64,000 nucleotides of DNA, taken from positions 1,488,001-1,552,000 of the forward strand of contig NC_009464.1 of the NCBI RefSeq assembly GCF_000063445.1, given 5' to 3'. The stretch is from Methanocella arvoryzae MRE50 (GTDB taxonomy: Archaea; Halobacteriota; Methanocellia; Methanocellales; Methanocellaceae). The first letter of the stretch is position 1. Each line of letters opens with the position of its first letter. Shown in pieces: positions 44,167-53,126 of the stretch. Made by a program: the position numbers and the translations under genes. A model generated the notes under the pieces. It saw nothing but the letters and a program-made list of their open reading frames with translations, made no database searches and was not told the DNA's origin.

Positions 44167-45024
44167 CTACTGTTCCTTTTCCGCGATCACTGCCAGCAAT
44201 TCTCTGTCCAGCAGTAAACCGTCGAGCTTGTTGTCCGCCGTAATAACCGGCACCTGCTCGATCCTGTTGCGGCGCATCTTCTTGGCGACTTCCGAGACTG
44301 GTGTCTTGTGGAAGGCGGTGATGACGCTCTTGACCATGACGCTCTTGACGGGCACGTCAGGCAGCGAAATCCTCGAGACGCCGTAGTACAGGCTCATGGT
44401 GTCGCGCATGCTTTCCCACGTCCACTTGTCCTCATCGGAGGCGGCGGACATGTCTGAGCGCTCGACGGAGTCCTCGATGCGGCTGAGGTTGATGATGTCG
44501 GTGATGCTGATGATGCCGGCCAGCTCGCGCTTGGTGTTCAGGACGGGCAGCGCGTCCCTTTTGCTCAGCCGGATGATCTCCGCGGCTACGGGCACAGGGG
44601 TTTCATCCCATATGGCCACGACTCCGTCCCGGATGAAGTTCTTGATCTGGTCCTGGATGTCCATCTGGCCGATGGCGCCGATGATGTCGCTGACGGTGAC
44701 GATGCCGACCAGCTTGCCCCGGACCACGACGGGCAGCCTGCGCAGGCCGGTCTGGAGGAGGATGGCGGCAGCCCTGGAGAGGGGAGCGTCGGGTGTGATC
44801 GTGACAGGCTCCCGGGTCATGAGCATCGCTATCTGCTCCTCTTCAGGGTGCTTCAGGAGGTCGATACGGGTGACGATGCCCAGTAAAGTGCCCTCCTTGA
44901 CTACGGGTACGGCTGAGATACGCTCCTTCTGCATGAGGTCGAGAATCTCATCCCTTGTCCCCGGAATCTCAATGCTCTTTACGTTCTTGATCATAATGTC
45001 GTCTACTGTAACTGCCTGCTTCAT
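44167..45024 (-). CDS. Four-CBS-domain protein
   Basis: 285 residues, entirely two tandem Bateman modules (four CBS repeats). The recurrent pattern AVPVV...LLGIVTRIDLL, LPVVVRGKLVGIVTVSDI, LPVLNTKRELAGIISITDI and VPVITADNKLDGLLLDREL marks each repeat's end. CBS pairs bind adenosine nucleotides or S-adenosyl methionine and sense energy state. No attached effector domain, so it must act through a partner. GAGGTG ribosome-binding site. Together with the stress protein behind it, probably a sensory unit. Confidence 0.9.
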   Translation of the reverse strand: MKQAVTVDDIMIKNVKSIEIPGTRDEILDLMQKERISAVPVVKEGTLLGIVTRIDLLKHPEEEQIAMLMTREPVTITPDAPLSRAAAILLQTGLRRLPVVVRGKLVGIVTVSDIIGAIGQMDIQDQIKNFIRDGVVAIWDETPVPVAAEIIRLSKRDALPVLNTKRELAGIISITDIINLSRIEDSVERSDMSAASDEDKWTWESMRDTMSLYYGVSRISLPDVPVKSVMVKSVITAFHKTPVSEVAKKMRRNRIEQVPVITADNKLDGLLLDRELLAVIAEKEQ

Positions 45025-45062
45025 AGCACACCTCGAATGGCTCTTATAATATACATACTTAT

Positions 45063-45512
45063 TTATTTGCCGGCTTCTTTATGGCTCTTGATAACCAGTA
45101 CCGGGCAAGGAGCGATGCGAACCACTTTTTCCGCTACGCTGCCCAGGAGTATCCTGTCTATGCCACTCTTGCCCAGGGTGCCGACGATGATGAGGTCGAC
45201 CTCATTGTCCTTTGCGAACCTGGTGATCTCGACCGCCGGGTTGCCTTCCAGCACGTGGGTCTCTATGTCGATGCCCTGGCCGGCTTCCTTCACCCGGTTC
45301 ACGGCTGCCTCGCCCTCGTCCTTCAGCAGCTGGTACATGTTTTCCCAGGTGACGTCCATGGGGATAGACGTAAAAGTGACTGTATCCACAACGTATACTG
45401 CGTATACTTTAGACTTGTGCTGCTGCGCGAGCTGAAGGCCTGTTTCTACCGCGCTCTGAGTCCTCTTAGAGCCATCTGTCGCTATCAGGATTTTCTTGAA
45501 GAGTTCTGCCAT
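45063..45512 (-). CDS. Universal stress protein (UspA family)
   Basis: 149 residues. KILIATDGSKRTQSAVETGL at the start and the ATP-binding loop GTLGKSGIDRILLGSVAEKV (G-2x-G-9x-G-S) followed by CPVLVIK near the end. This ATP-binding type of Usp dimer helps cells survive stress by unknown means. A perfect AGGAGG lies before the ATG. Its first codons overlap the end of the upstream amidohydrolase by 28 bases. Confidence 0.92.
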   Translation of the reverse strand: MAELFKKILIATDGSKRTQSAVETGLQLAQQHKSKVYAVYVVDTVTFTSIPMDVTWENMYQLLKDEGEAAVNRVKEAGQGIDIETHVLEGNPAVEITRFAKDNEVDLIIVGTLGKSGIDRILLGSVAEKVVRIAPCPVLVIKSHKEAGK

Positions 45513-46573
45513 ATTCTGCCTCCTATGATCGTATAGCCTATATCGTCCGGGCGGGCCCGCCTGACGATCGTGCCCAGCAGGTTCCTGCTAAACTTCAGGT
45601 TGTCCGAGCCCTGCCTCAGCACAATCAGGTCTGCGTCCTTCCCGGGAAGAATCGAGCCCCTGCTCCCACCGCAGCCCATGAGCCTGGCACCATTTAAGGT
45701 TGCCATTCTAAATGTATACGCATCGTTATGTAAAAATGCTTTTGATACCCATTCCATCTCCCGGAACATGTCCGGCCCGTTCAGCATGACATTATCCGTG
45801 CCGAGCGCAAGCTGCACCCCCGCCTCGACCATTTCCCTGAGCGGGGGAAGCCCGACGCCGGTGAGAGCGTTAGACCGGGGGCAGACCACCACAGGGATGC
45901 CCAGGTCTGCCGTTTTCCTGATGTCGGCCGCGGTGGCATGAGTCATGTGCACGATGAAGTCGGGGGAGATCTCCATCGCCCCCGGGATGTCAGTGGCGTT
46001 CAACTCCCCGGCGTGGATGCCCAGCAGCTTGCCCGCCTTCCTCGCGCTGGCCCCGAGGCTGAGCAGGAGATCCCGGGGCATGTCGTTAGCTCCGCTCAGG
46101 CCCAGTCCGTCAGCGGCCTGCAGCACTTCCGCTACACTGTCGGCACCGGCCAGCCGGCCCATGATCGTCGCCCGGTTACCCGCGACGTCCCGGAGCAGGC
46201 GGACGCCGGCGACGCCGTTCTCCCGGAAGTCGATGCAGTGGCAGGTGCCCGTAGCCGCCATGTCGGCGAGCGCCGAAGCCATCCCAGAAGCGATCGTTTC
46301 GGGCGGCGTCTCTCTGAGGATCCGGTGCTTCAGCCCGTCCGGCGGGGCGACCAGTTCGGCCAGCGGCATGTACGGCAGATCCTTCGCAACCGAGTCGCCC
46401 AGGTGAGTGTGCGCGTTGATGAACGCCGGGCACACGATTCCCTGGATGCTCCCCTGAGTCCTGTCGAAGCCGACCTCCCTTATCTTGCCGTCCCGGATGA
46501 CCAGGTAGCCCTCCCGGGCCTCGAAATCGTCACCGTAGAGCAGAGTACCTGAGACGACGTATTCTTCGGGCAT
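45485..46573 (-). CDS. Amidohydrolase-superfamily deaminase-like enzyme
   Basis: 362 residues. Metal-dependent amidohydrolase fold: AFINAHTHLGD (first HxH), LGIHAGE, DFIVHMTHA and LGTDNVMLN with the final metal Asp. This fits the cytosine/S-adenosylhomocysteine/guanine deaminase group (COG0402). A methanogen could use it for adenosine or 5'-deoxyadenosine salvage, but the substrate cannot be fixed. Two-gene unit with the Usp gene. Confidence 0.8.
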   Translation of the reverse strand: MPEEYVVSGTLLYGDDFEAREGYLVIRDGKIREVGFDRTQGSIQGIVCPAFINAHTHLGDSVAKDLPYMPLAELVAPPDGLKHRILRETPPETIASGMASALADMAATGTCHCIDFRENGVAGVRLLRDVAGNRATIMGRLAGADSVAEVLQAADGLGLSGANDMPRDLLLSLGASARKAGKLLGIHAGELNATDIPGAMEISPDFIVHMTHATAADIRKTADLGIPVVVCPRSNALTGVGLPPLREMVEAGVQLALGTDNVMLNGPDMFREMEWVSKAFLHNDAYTFRMATLNGARLMGCGGSRGSILPGKDADLIVLRQGSDNLKFSRNLLGTIVRRARPDDIGYTIIGGRIWQNSSRKS

Positions 46574-46654
46574 AGCAAGACATATTGGCGCCCCGGTAAA
46601 AAATACCTTTGTGCCCGGGCCGGGAGAATATTAGAATATAGAGCTGAAGATGGG

Positions 46655-47000
46655 GGGACAGCATGTCGAACGCTGCGCTATGCCTCGCCTAATTGTACAG
46701 GCTACCCCGAGACAGCATGTCGAACGCTGCGCTGTGCTAGTCCTCACAGATGCCACAGATTCCAATTGATTCCACAGATTTCTCTGCTGAATCCACAGAT
46801 TACTACACGATATCACAGAAGGAATACTTTACTACTATTCGAACACCGATAGCAGTCATAAGACAGTCGATCAAATTTTTTAGTTATCTGTGAGATCGAG
46901 CGTCATCTGTGCAATCGGTCGTAATCTGTGGATTCTGTTCCAATCTGTGGCATCTGTGAGATTTTGCACAGCGCAGCGATCGTCTTGCTGTCTCACCGAA
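46655..47000. repeat. Inverted element of CACAGAT words
   Basis: Left arm (46745-46822) repeats CACAGAT/CCACAGATT; right arm (46885-46965) repeats ATCTGTG. Outer flanks also match inverted: GACAGCATGTCGAACGCTGC...GCGCTGTGC on the left (present twice) and GCACAGCGCAGCGATCG...TTGCTGTCTC on the right. The whole 345-bp unit can fold as a long imperfect hairpin. The short frames through it are by-products. Confidence 0.7.
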
Positions 47001-47154
47001 CCCGGGCAATCAAAGAACGCACAGCGCAGCGTCCGCCCACGTTCACGAGCACAGGGACAACCCCTTAGATCGCACCCCCGAAACTCTTTTTAACAGCAAA
47101 GCGGGGAAAGACTTAACTACTTTATCGTGTTAGATATACGAACTGGAGGCTAAC

Positions 47155-47334
47155 ATGGCAAGAAGAGAATCGAGCGGTGGCAGTGGCGGTCTGATGTCGT
47201 CCGCAGGCCTGATGCGCTATTTCGAGGCCGAGGAATCCGCTATCAAAATCGACCCCAAGACTGTTATCATTGCAGCGGTCGCGTCGGGCGCGTTCATCTG
47301 GATCCTTAACTTTACCTACGGCCGCTTCTGGTAA
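47155..47334 (+). CDS. secG: Preprotein translocase subunit Sec61 beta
   Basis: 59 residues, too small for most ORF lists. Gly/Ser-rich cytosolic start (MARRESSGGSGGLMSSAGLMRYFE), then KIDPKTVIIAAVASGAFIWILN, a single membrane helix, and a short tail. This is the archaeal Sec61-beta pattern (SecG analogue), the third subunit of the SecYE translocon. GGAGG lies seven bases before the ATG. Confidence 0.93.
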   Translation: MARRESSGGSGGLMSSAGLMRYFEAEESAIKIDPKTVIIAAVASGAFIWILNFTYGRFW

Positions 47335-47405
47335 GCTGGACTGCAGGGAAAACTCTTTTTATATTATTTTCGGCACCTTGAGCTTGCCCTTTGTCCGAAG
47401 ACAGA

Positions 47406-47549
47406 TCATTCAGTCTCCCGGACCTCTTCCGGCTCCCCGCCTTCCTTGCCTTCCCGGGGCTCTTCCCGGGGCGGGAATTCTATTACGGTTTTCTTCTCCT
47501 CCGGCGGCACGTACTGGATGGGCTCGTCTCGCTTCTTTCCCCTGGCCAT
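47406..47549 (-). CDS. Small charged Pro/Glu-rich protein
   Basis: 47 codons, convergent with sec61 beta. The sequence starts MARGKKRDEPIQYVPPEEKK and ends PEEVRETE: highly charged, no cysteine, no membrane segment, probably disordered. Third codon positions are mostly G or C, as in neighbouring core genes, which supports coding. There is no ribosome-binding site but TTTTAAT lies about 33 bp upstream, so the message may be leaderless. The longer overlapping frame at 47410-47631 reads as Arg/Gly/Ala-rich noise. Function unknown. Confidence 0.5.
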   Translation of the reverse strand: MARGKKRDEPIQYVPPEEKKTVIEFPPREEPREGKEGGEPEEVRETE

Positions 47550-47617
47550 GATTAATAGTTGGCATATGGGCGATTAAAACGAATTCCGGGTTATAGTGGA
47601 AAGAAGCGTGGGAGAGA

Positions 47618-48037
47618 TTACTGAGTTTCAAACACCTTTTCTATGGCTGCCACGAGGTCATTCCCCAACATTACTGCAGTGATAGCATCCTGTTTTCCTG
47701 CCTCGTACTCTAGCGAATAAATTGCATCATGACGATTTTTCCGGTAGGAATCCAGAACTACCGCATAACGCTTAAGGGACGGATGCTTCTCCCTGAGATA
47801 CAGCGGGATACATTCATGACTGCGCTCCTTGACGCCATCCACATATAAGATCGCTCTCGCAGCATGGAACATTGCTGTATAAGCGAATACGATAGCCATA
47901 CGGTACAGGCCGATATCGACGTTCTTTTGAGCCCCGGTCAAATATTCCCGGGCAAGACTTAATGAACGCTTTGCATTCTCAATATCAGGATGCGTGCGGA
48001 TTAGCAGTCGTTTCTGAAAACAGTCGTCAAGCTTCAA
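47618..48037 (-). CDS. HEPN-domain protein (second HEPN/MNT pair)
   Basis: 139 residues, helical HEPN fold (AKRSLSLAREYLTGAQKNVD and YRMAIVFAYTAMFHAARAILYVDG). Near the C-terminus YRKNRHDAIY contains Arg and His in the arrangement of the HEPN RNase motif, with the downstream Tyr of the RX4HXY signature. Overlaps the nucleotidyltransferase gene by 11 bases. Probable toxin. Confidence 0.85.
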   Translation of the reverse strand: MKLDDCFQKRLLIRTHPDIENAKRSLSLAREYLTGAQKNVDIGLYRMAIVFAYTAMFHAARAILYVDGVKERSHECIPLYLREKHPSLKRYAVVLDSYRKNRHDAIYSLEYEAGKQDAITAVMLGNDLVAAIEKVFETQ

Positions 48038-48605
48038 TCAAACCACTCCCGAATAAGAGCACATGATCTTTAAGGACGCTTTTATAAAAAGCGTCCCCTC
48101 TATCCAGCATAGACTTACAGTCGGAAAGGCGTAAAGTAGTGATGTTGGCTTCTTTATCAAGCCGGTCTTCAATCGCTTTTAAGGGGGGTATCAGTTTCAG
48201 TTTATCCGAGTGAGTAATTGCTAAGAAGTCGATGTCGCTGAGATCGTCGAAGTCGCCACGAGCATAGCTACCGTAGAGCACGAGGGAGATAATGCCCGGG
48301 TCTGCTTCCTGGAACAGGGCTACAGGCTTAGCGGAAAGCACGAACGCAAGGCCATACGCTTTCTTCAGCGGAGGCACGACGCAATTTTCAGTGTTGAGAG
48401 AGTAGAAATGCTCTCTACCGCGGATTTCCTTTAGCAGTAAACCTTCTTCGTGGAAAGAGTCGACGGCCTTGATTACGGTAGACGGGCTGACATTCAATGC
48501 TCTCGCAATCTCCTTCTTATAGAATTGCCTGCCCGGACGAGATAGAAAATAAGCCAGTATCTTCATATCGGCATACTTCTCAAATAGTTCGATCAATCGA
48601 TCCAC
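48027..48605 (-). CDS. Winged-helix plus MNT nucleotidyltransferase (second HEPN/MNT pair)
   Basis: 192 residues. Residues 1-75 are a winged helix (RPGRQFYKKEIARALNVSPSTVIKAVD), residues 100-180 an MNT domain with LVLYGSYARGDFDDLSDIDFLAI (GSxxRG...SDID). The fusion lets one protein both bind the promoter and modify the HEPN partner. It is first in the operon. The palindromic TCGATCAATCGATCC-type sequence around the start (48590-48605) may be an operator. Confidence 0.85.
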   Translation of the reverse strand: MDRLIELFEKYADMKILAYFLSRPGRQFYKKEIARALNVSPSTVIKAVDSFHEEGLLLKEIRGREHFYSLNTENCVVPPLKKAYGLAFVLSAKPVALFQEADPGIISLVLYGSYARGDFDDLSDIDFLAITHSDKLKLIPPLKAIEDRLDKEANITTLRLSDCKSMLDRGDAFYKSVLKDHVLLFGSGLIEA

Positions 48606-48694
48606 CGTTCATTTAATAGATCGTAAGTTCGATATATAATACTTATCGTGTTAATGCGATAGGTATACATGTATATAGAGAACTTATTGATTTG

Positions 48695-49357
48695 ATGTCA
48701 CTGCAGGACTACAAGTCATTCGAGCCCGTGAAAGCTAAGTACGAGATCGTCTTCATCGGCCGGTCTAACGTGGGCAAATCCACGATCATGCGAGAGCTCA
48801 TAGGCGCGAAGGTCAAGGTAGGCCGCAGGCCGGGCGTCACCCAGAAGCCCAACTACTACCAGTTCGGCGATCTTCTTATTACGGATATGCCCGGGTACGG
48901 GTACATGAAGGGTGTGGACCGGGCCAAGCAGGAAAGAGTCAAAGACCTCATCGTCAAATACTTCGAGGATAACGCATCCAGAATCATATGCGCCGTGCAG
49001 GTGGTCGACGCGAAGGCCTTCGCCGAGATCGTGGATCGGTGGGACGGCAGAGGCGAGATCCCCATCGACATAGAGCTCAACGACTTCTTATACGATTTAG
49101 ACCTCGACGTGATCGTCGCCGTGAATAAGATGGATAAAATCCATCCGTCGGCGTGGGACGAGTTCCTCGACGGCATCTGCGACCGGCTCCACATGCTGCC
49201 CCCCTGGAACCAGTGGATAGACAAGGTCGCCCCCATCGTCGCCAAGAAAGGCGACGTCAACGTGCTGGGCAAACTCCTCCGGGAACGGCTCCGCAAGGCC
49301 GGGCTGGAGAAGTTCGTCAACGCCATCAACGTCAAACAGGGACAGTCGCCGAAATAG
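48695..49357 (+). CDS. engB: GTP-binding protein EngB (YihA family)
   Basis: 220 residues. P-loop GRSNVGKST, switch and G3 DMPGYGYMKG, G4 NKMD. This Era/Obg-type GTPase helps assemble the large ribosomal subunit in bacteria; the archaeal form is assumed to do the same. The ATG at 48695 is preceded by an in-frame TTG at 48692. The archaeal version carries a longer region between G3 and G4 (IPIDIELNDFLYDLDLDVIV). Confidence 0.9.
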   Translation: MSLQDYKSFEPVKAKYEIVFIGRSNVGKSTIMRELIGAKVKVGRRPGVTQKPNYYQFGDLLITDMPGYGYMKGVDRAKQERVKDLIVKYFEDNASRIICAVQVVDAKAFAEIVDRWDGRGEIPIDIELNDFLYDLDLDVIVAVNKMDKIHPSAWDEFLDGICDRLHMLPPWNQWIDKVAPIVAKKGDVNVLGKLLRERLRKAGLEKFVNAINVKQGQSPK

Positions 49358-49497
49358 GTGCACTGAGCGTTTCTGGTTGCTCAGTGACTAAGCAAGATGA
49401 ATGCTGCGCTGTGACCGACTGGAAGCAGTCTCTTGTATACAGAACTCTTTCCTGAAAAGTAGGTTTTCGAGTAGAGGATGTGAAAAAGTTGACTGAC

Positions 49498-49884
49498 TCG
49501 GCCCCGGGAGGCCCCGGTTTTAAATCGCAAATAGTCAGGTGATGATCGGAGCCATGATCAAGCATAAGTGATTAAAAACTGGCAGTTCCAAGTTTCTGAG
49601 CTGGTAAAGCCGCCAAGCCCGCCAAGAGGCCAAGTACGCCAAGCATTATTTTTTATGATAGGTGTGGTTCCGATCGAAAAAGTCCCTGGCGTACCGGACC
49701 TCTTAGAGTTCCATGAAAAATTGGCTCTTGGCGAGCTTGGCCCCTTGGCGTTCTTGGCGGTGTTTTCGACATATGCGAGGCCAACTTCTAATTTTTCATA
49801 GCCTCTGCCCGAATATCCCATTTTCATAAGGCTATTACTTGGCGACCTTGAAACCCTCGTCGAAACAACAACTTTTTCATGCGA
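49498..49884. repeat. GCCAAG stem-loop element, copy R4
   Basis: Opposite orientation to R2 and very similar: ACTGGCAGTTCCAAGTTTCT, GAGCTGGTAAAGCCGCCAAG, core ATTATTTTTTATGATAGGTG and GGTTCCGATCGAAAAAGTCC, then TTCCATGAAAAATTGGCTC, CTTGGCGAGCTTGGCC, and the far end CATAGCCTCTGCCCGAATAT and TGTTGTTTCGACGAGGG (reverse) shared with R1. It carries both ends of the family and is the best copy for defining its limits. It fills the gap between engB and the regulator. Confidence 0.8.
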
Positions 49885-49934
49885 CACAGATTCTGACGTT
49901 CTGTGATCTGGTACAGCACAGCGTTCGTGTACGT

Positions 49935-50783
49935 TCACACACTCACCGGCAACTGCCGGGCGATGAGCGCCAGCACTTCTTCATTAAGGTAGTATTTCAG
50001 GAACCTCCCGGCGGGCTCTCTATAGACGACTCCGTCTCTTATCAGCTTTTTGAGCTGTACGTAGGCTCCGCTGCTGGTGATATGTAAGTGGCCGGCGATC
50101 TCGTCGATGGTCGCCCCGGGGGCTTCCCGGAGGTACGAGACGATGGATATCGCGGCAGGCCGGCTGATCGAGGATATGATCGCCTTTTCTCTCTCGGTAT
50201 AAACGCCTGAATTGCGGAAGAGCCTGACAAATTTTTCGGACTTGACCAGGGTGATCTTGTGGTCGGACTGGAGTCTGGTGATATGGTACCGGATGGTGCC
50301 GAGGTTGAGGTTTTCACGCCGGGAGATGTCGGCCATGGTGGTGCCGGGGTTGTTTTTTATGTAATTGTATATCCGCTCCCTGATCTCGTTGTCCCGCCGG
50401 TTTTTCAGCTTGCCTATAACGATGGGCCAGAGCTTGAGGACTGCTGCCAGCGCGGCTGCGGTGACGGCGGCTATCCAGGTGATCTGCTCGACCTGGATTC
50501 TCAGTGGCAGCTGCCAGAAGGTGATCGTGGCGTCGGCGCCGCTGGTATCTACAGGACCGGGGATAGGGGATAAGCTTATTGTGTCACCGCTCGCGCCACT
50601 CGAATTCCGGGGGCCGGGAATGGGAGAAAAGCCCACTGTATTCCCGCTGGCGCCGCTGGTATCTCCGGGGCCGGGGATGGGGTAGTTGTCCACCGTCGTC
50701 TGAGCCGCGGAAGCGGGCAGAGTGGAAACTATGATGAGAAGCAGGATTACGATTAGTGTATTTAGCGCATGTTTCAGGCGCAT
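49935..50783 (-). CDS. Membrane-anchored regulator: signal/anchor, SPIPGP repeats, two winged helices
   Basis: 282 residues. N-terminal signal or anchor (LIVILLLIIVSTLPASAA). Three imperfect repeats of about 20 residues around PIPGPxDTSGASGDT (residues 33-85, outside the cell by topology). A membrane helix (ITWIAAVTAAALAAVLKLWPIVI), then two winged helices inside (IYNYIKNNPGTTMADISRRE and IVSYLREAPGATIDEIAGHL). A surface repeat linked to cytoplasmic DNA-binding domains suggests a one-component membrane sensor. Target and signal unknown. Confidence 0.78.
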   Translation of the reverse strand: MRLKHALNTLIVILLLIIVSTLPASAAQTTVDNYPIPGPGDTSGASGNTVGFSPIPGPRNSSGASGDTISLSPIPGPVDTSGADATITFWQLPLRIQVEQITWIAAVTAAALAAVLKLWPIVIGKLKNRRDNEIRERIYNYIKNNPGTTMADISRRENLNLGTIRYHITRLQSDHKITLVKSEKFVRLFRNSGVYTEREKAIISSISRPAAISIVSYLREAPGATIDEIAGHLHITSSGAYVQLKKLIRDGVVYREPAGRFLKYYLNEEVLALIARQLPVSV

Positions 50784-51068
50784 AATCGCTGTTCAACGCC
50801 TTGTATAGTATATCTTTCGATACAGCTTAACGACAGCAATCGATAGTATTATAATACCAGGCGTCATTATATTCTATTGGCGATAGTTCTCAGGAATTAT
50901 CGTCTCACCTTAAAGGTTTAGTAAGTACAGCGCCGCAAGTTCTGGCGACAGGCTGTCTGGGTTTAGGCCTGTCCGCCTCCGTGAACCCGGCGCTGTGCTT
51001 CCCGATGCAAGTTTTTGTTTTCTTACAGCTTTTCGCTATAGGCTGGTAATACTCGACTATCCTGCCCA

Positions 51069-51203
51069 GGCCGGGCGCCATTACACACACTTATTTGTTT
51101 AGTAAGCAATGCGTCTGACAGCACAAGAGAACGGCAAACGTCATTACTGGGTTTGTTCGTTAAAGTCTGCCCGCCCCCGTGCACCGGGCGCTGTGCTTCC
51201 AAA
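51069..51203 (+). repeat. Direct repeat T1, left side of the secreted-protein/permease cassette
   Basis: Matches T2 at 54506-54642 over about 135 bp (GGCCGGGCGCC, GTTTAGTAAGCAATGCGTCT, GAGAACGGCAAACGTCATTA, CCGTGCACCGGGCGCTGTG). A further partial copy of its end lies at 50971-51004 (CCTCCGTGAACCCGGCGCTG). The rest of 50784-51451 has no gene. Confidence 0.75.
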
Positions 51204-51451
51204 TCCGGGAGCCGGATACGATAATTGCTTCCATAGTTGCCTACCTGATTCCCCTGGCCATTTTAACGCCCTATCATCGCTCACCTTGCCGATTCATTGC
51301 GCCCGGATATTAGATTTTATACTTATTGCGGCCATCATCTGAAACATAGATCGTCCAATTGAAACTCCTATAGTTGTTCTCGGCAACCAGATTATAGACC
51401 TTCTGGGACATTTTCTTTTTAAATCGATACCTGTCATACATCGGCTAATCA

Positions 51452-52294
51452 TTAAATTCCTATGTTGCATAGGGTGCCCTCTTGCTCGCTTCCATCAATT
51501 TTTATAGGTATACTATTCTTTACATACCCTACGTTTTTAACTTGTACTTTGTAGATTCCCGGAGAAATGTCATTGAAGTAATAAAAGCCAGTATATGGGT
51601 CCGATTTTGATATGGTGGGGTTGTTCGGGACGTCGGCTGGCAGGTAACGTGTTTCATTAATCGTATCTTGCCTTAGTAAAGTAATTTCAAGATCTGGTAG
51701 GTAGTCCATAGAGGACGAATCTCTTACCCATCCATATATAGTATTACGATTGTGATTAATCGAGTCTGGCACCTTTAAATCCGGGTCATCTGCGCCTACA
51801 CCGTTGATTGCACCATCAGTGGAAGGATCTAGAGTATGATAAGCTATCCATGAGGAACCGTTTCTTTCGGAGACAATCTTATATTGCCCGTATGGAACCT
51901 CTCTGAACTGATACACGGGACCCCAGCTGTCCAGTTCGGCATTACAGTTCATCAACGGATTGCCTGCAGTGTCCACCAGTTTTAAGTCATTGCTGTTCTC
52001 TTCTGAGTATGCATACAGTTTGACCGATGCATCGGTGATATACTTCTTTTGTCCATACTTAATTTGAAAATTGATTGTACCCAGGTTATCGTTGTTATTC
52101 GAATCAACAATAGCATCTGGTTTCTGGGTTACGTTGAGTTTTTCCGGTGTTTCACCCGATGAATTGATTGAACTGTTGTCGGACCTTGATAACCCAAAGT
52201 CTACTGCAGTATTTTGACCGATCATATATACAGCACTTAGGAAAAGGATGCATATGATCGCCATTATGGTAATTAGTATCATCGATTTGTTCAT
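51452..52294 (-). CDS. Secreted carboxypeptidase-regulatory-like domain protein
   Basis: 280 residues. N-terminal membrane anchor or signal (MILITIMAIICILFLSAVYM), an Asn/Ser-rich linker, then beta domains of the carboxypeptidase-regulatory type: INFQIKYGQKKYITDASVKL with FREVPYGQYKIV, and IYGWVRDSSSMDYLPDLEI with YFNDISPGIYKVQVKNVGYV. GGAGA precedes the ATG. Last gene of the cassette with two ABC permeases and a small secreted protein. Probably an extracellular accessory domain. Role unknown. Confidence 0.72.
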   Translation of the reverse strand: MNKSMILITIMAIICILFLSAVYMIGQNTAVDFGLSRSDNSSINSSGETPEKLNVTQKPDAIVDSNNNDNLGTINFQIKYGQKKYITDASVKLYAYSEENSNDLKLVDTAGNPLMNCNAELDSWGPVYQFREVPYGQYKIVSERNGSSWIAYHTLDPSTDGAINGVGADDPDLKVPDSINHNRNTIYGWVRDSSSMDYLPDLEITLLRQDTINETRYLPADVPNNPTISKSDPYTGFYYFNDISPGIYKVQVKNVGYVKNSIPIKIDGSEQEGTLCNIGI

Positions 52295-52310
52295 ATTCTA
52301 GTCTCCATAG

Positions 52311-53126
52311 TCACAACTCTTCACGGCTAAGAAGGATCGAATTTATCAGTAAGATTACAATGATCTCGGTAATCATCAGCAATAGGTAAGGCAGTGCGTG
52401 ATCAAGCCATGTCGAATATGGCAATGCCAGGGAGTACAGGTCTTTGCCGGGGGATATGGCAAAGGCTGCAATATACAAGTTTACAGGATTAATAATCTGC
52501 AGCTCTCCGAGTGAAGAGGGAACCCATGGCATTCTTGCCAAGTATTCCATAGCTATGAAAGCGATTGATGCCATCATAGCCTCTGCTTTGCTCAGAATTA
52601 TACAAAAGAACGTGACCAGGCCAATAGTAAAACCACAGTTTAAAAAGAGCAGAAGGATAAACGACCCGGCTCTCAACACTAGTTCTATTGCAGATTCAGG
52701 ACCTCCGAAAACGATCATCGTCAACGATACGAATAAACATACTGTCAAAGTTATCATCAGAAGTAAAAATACCATAATCCCCAGATATTTACCGATTATG
52801 GCATCCCGTCTGTACACCGGTTTAGTGAGTAACAGTCTCAGCGACCCTTTTTTCTCGTCCGTGAACGACACGATCCCGATACAGATGGAAAGGAATGAAA
52901 AAAGTGCAGACATATTCCATAAAAAGTTACCAAGACCGACATAAAAAAACGCTTCGTCATGGTCGAGAAAACTAAACCGCGTAGGCAGTACAACTGAAAC
53001 ACCCGCAGCATTTGTAAACGACAGGATCACCATTAGTGCTGCAAACACTATTACAATCGGACTACTGAACAGTCGGGAAATCTCGTTACATGCAATTAAT
53101 ATCATCCCTTTCGATAGTTCTCTCAA
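52311..53126 (-). CDS. ABC-2-type permease, second of a pair
   Basis: 271 residues, six membrane segments of the ABC-2 type. The soluble loop with FTDEKKGSLRLLLTKPVYRRDAIIGKYLG is typical of this group. TTG start at 53126 is supported by AGGAGGG eight bases upstream and by the 4-base overlap with the preceding permease. The nearest ATPase is the separate operon at 55466-56416. The two permeases probably form a heterodimer with it or with an ATPase elsewhere. Confidence 0.8.
   Translation of the reverse strand: MRELSKGMILIACNEISRLFSSPIVIVFAALMVILSFTNAAGVSVVLPTRFSFLDHDEAFFYVGLGNFLWNMSALFSFLSICIGIVSFTDEKKGSLRLLLTKPVYRRDAIIGKYLGIMVFLLLMITLTVCLFVSLTMIVFGGPESAIELVLRAGSFILLLFLNCGFTIGLVTFFCIILSKAEAMMASIAFIAMEYLARMPWVPSSLGELQIINPVNLYIAAFAISPGKDLYSLALPYSTWLDHALPYLLLMITEIIVILLINSILLSREEL

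Noticed and set aside
47410-47631. 73-codon minus-strand frame downstream of sec61 beta
   Set aside because: Arg/Gly/Ala-rich composition typical of an out-of-frame GC-rich sequence. The 47-codon frame at 47406-47549 fits coding better.
51109-51342. 77-codon frame in the T1 repeat region
   Set aside because: It runs through repeat T1 and beyond it into unrelated DNA. The same frame is not kept in T2.
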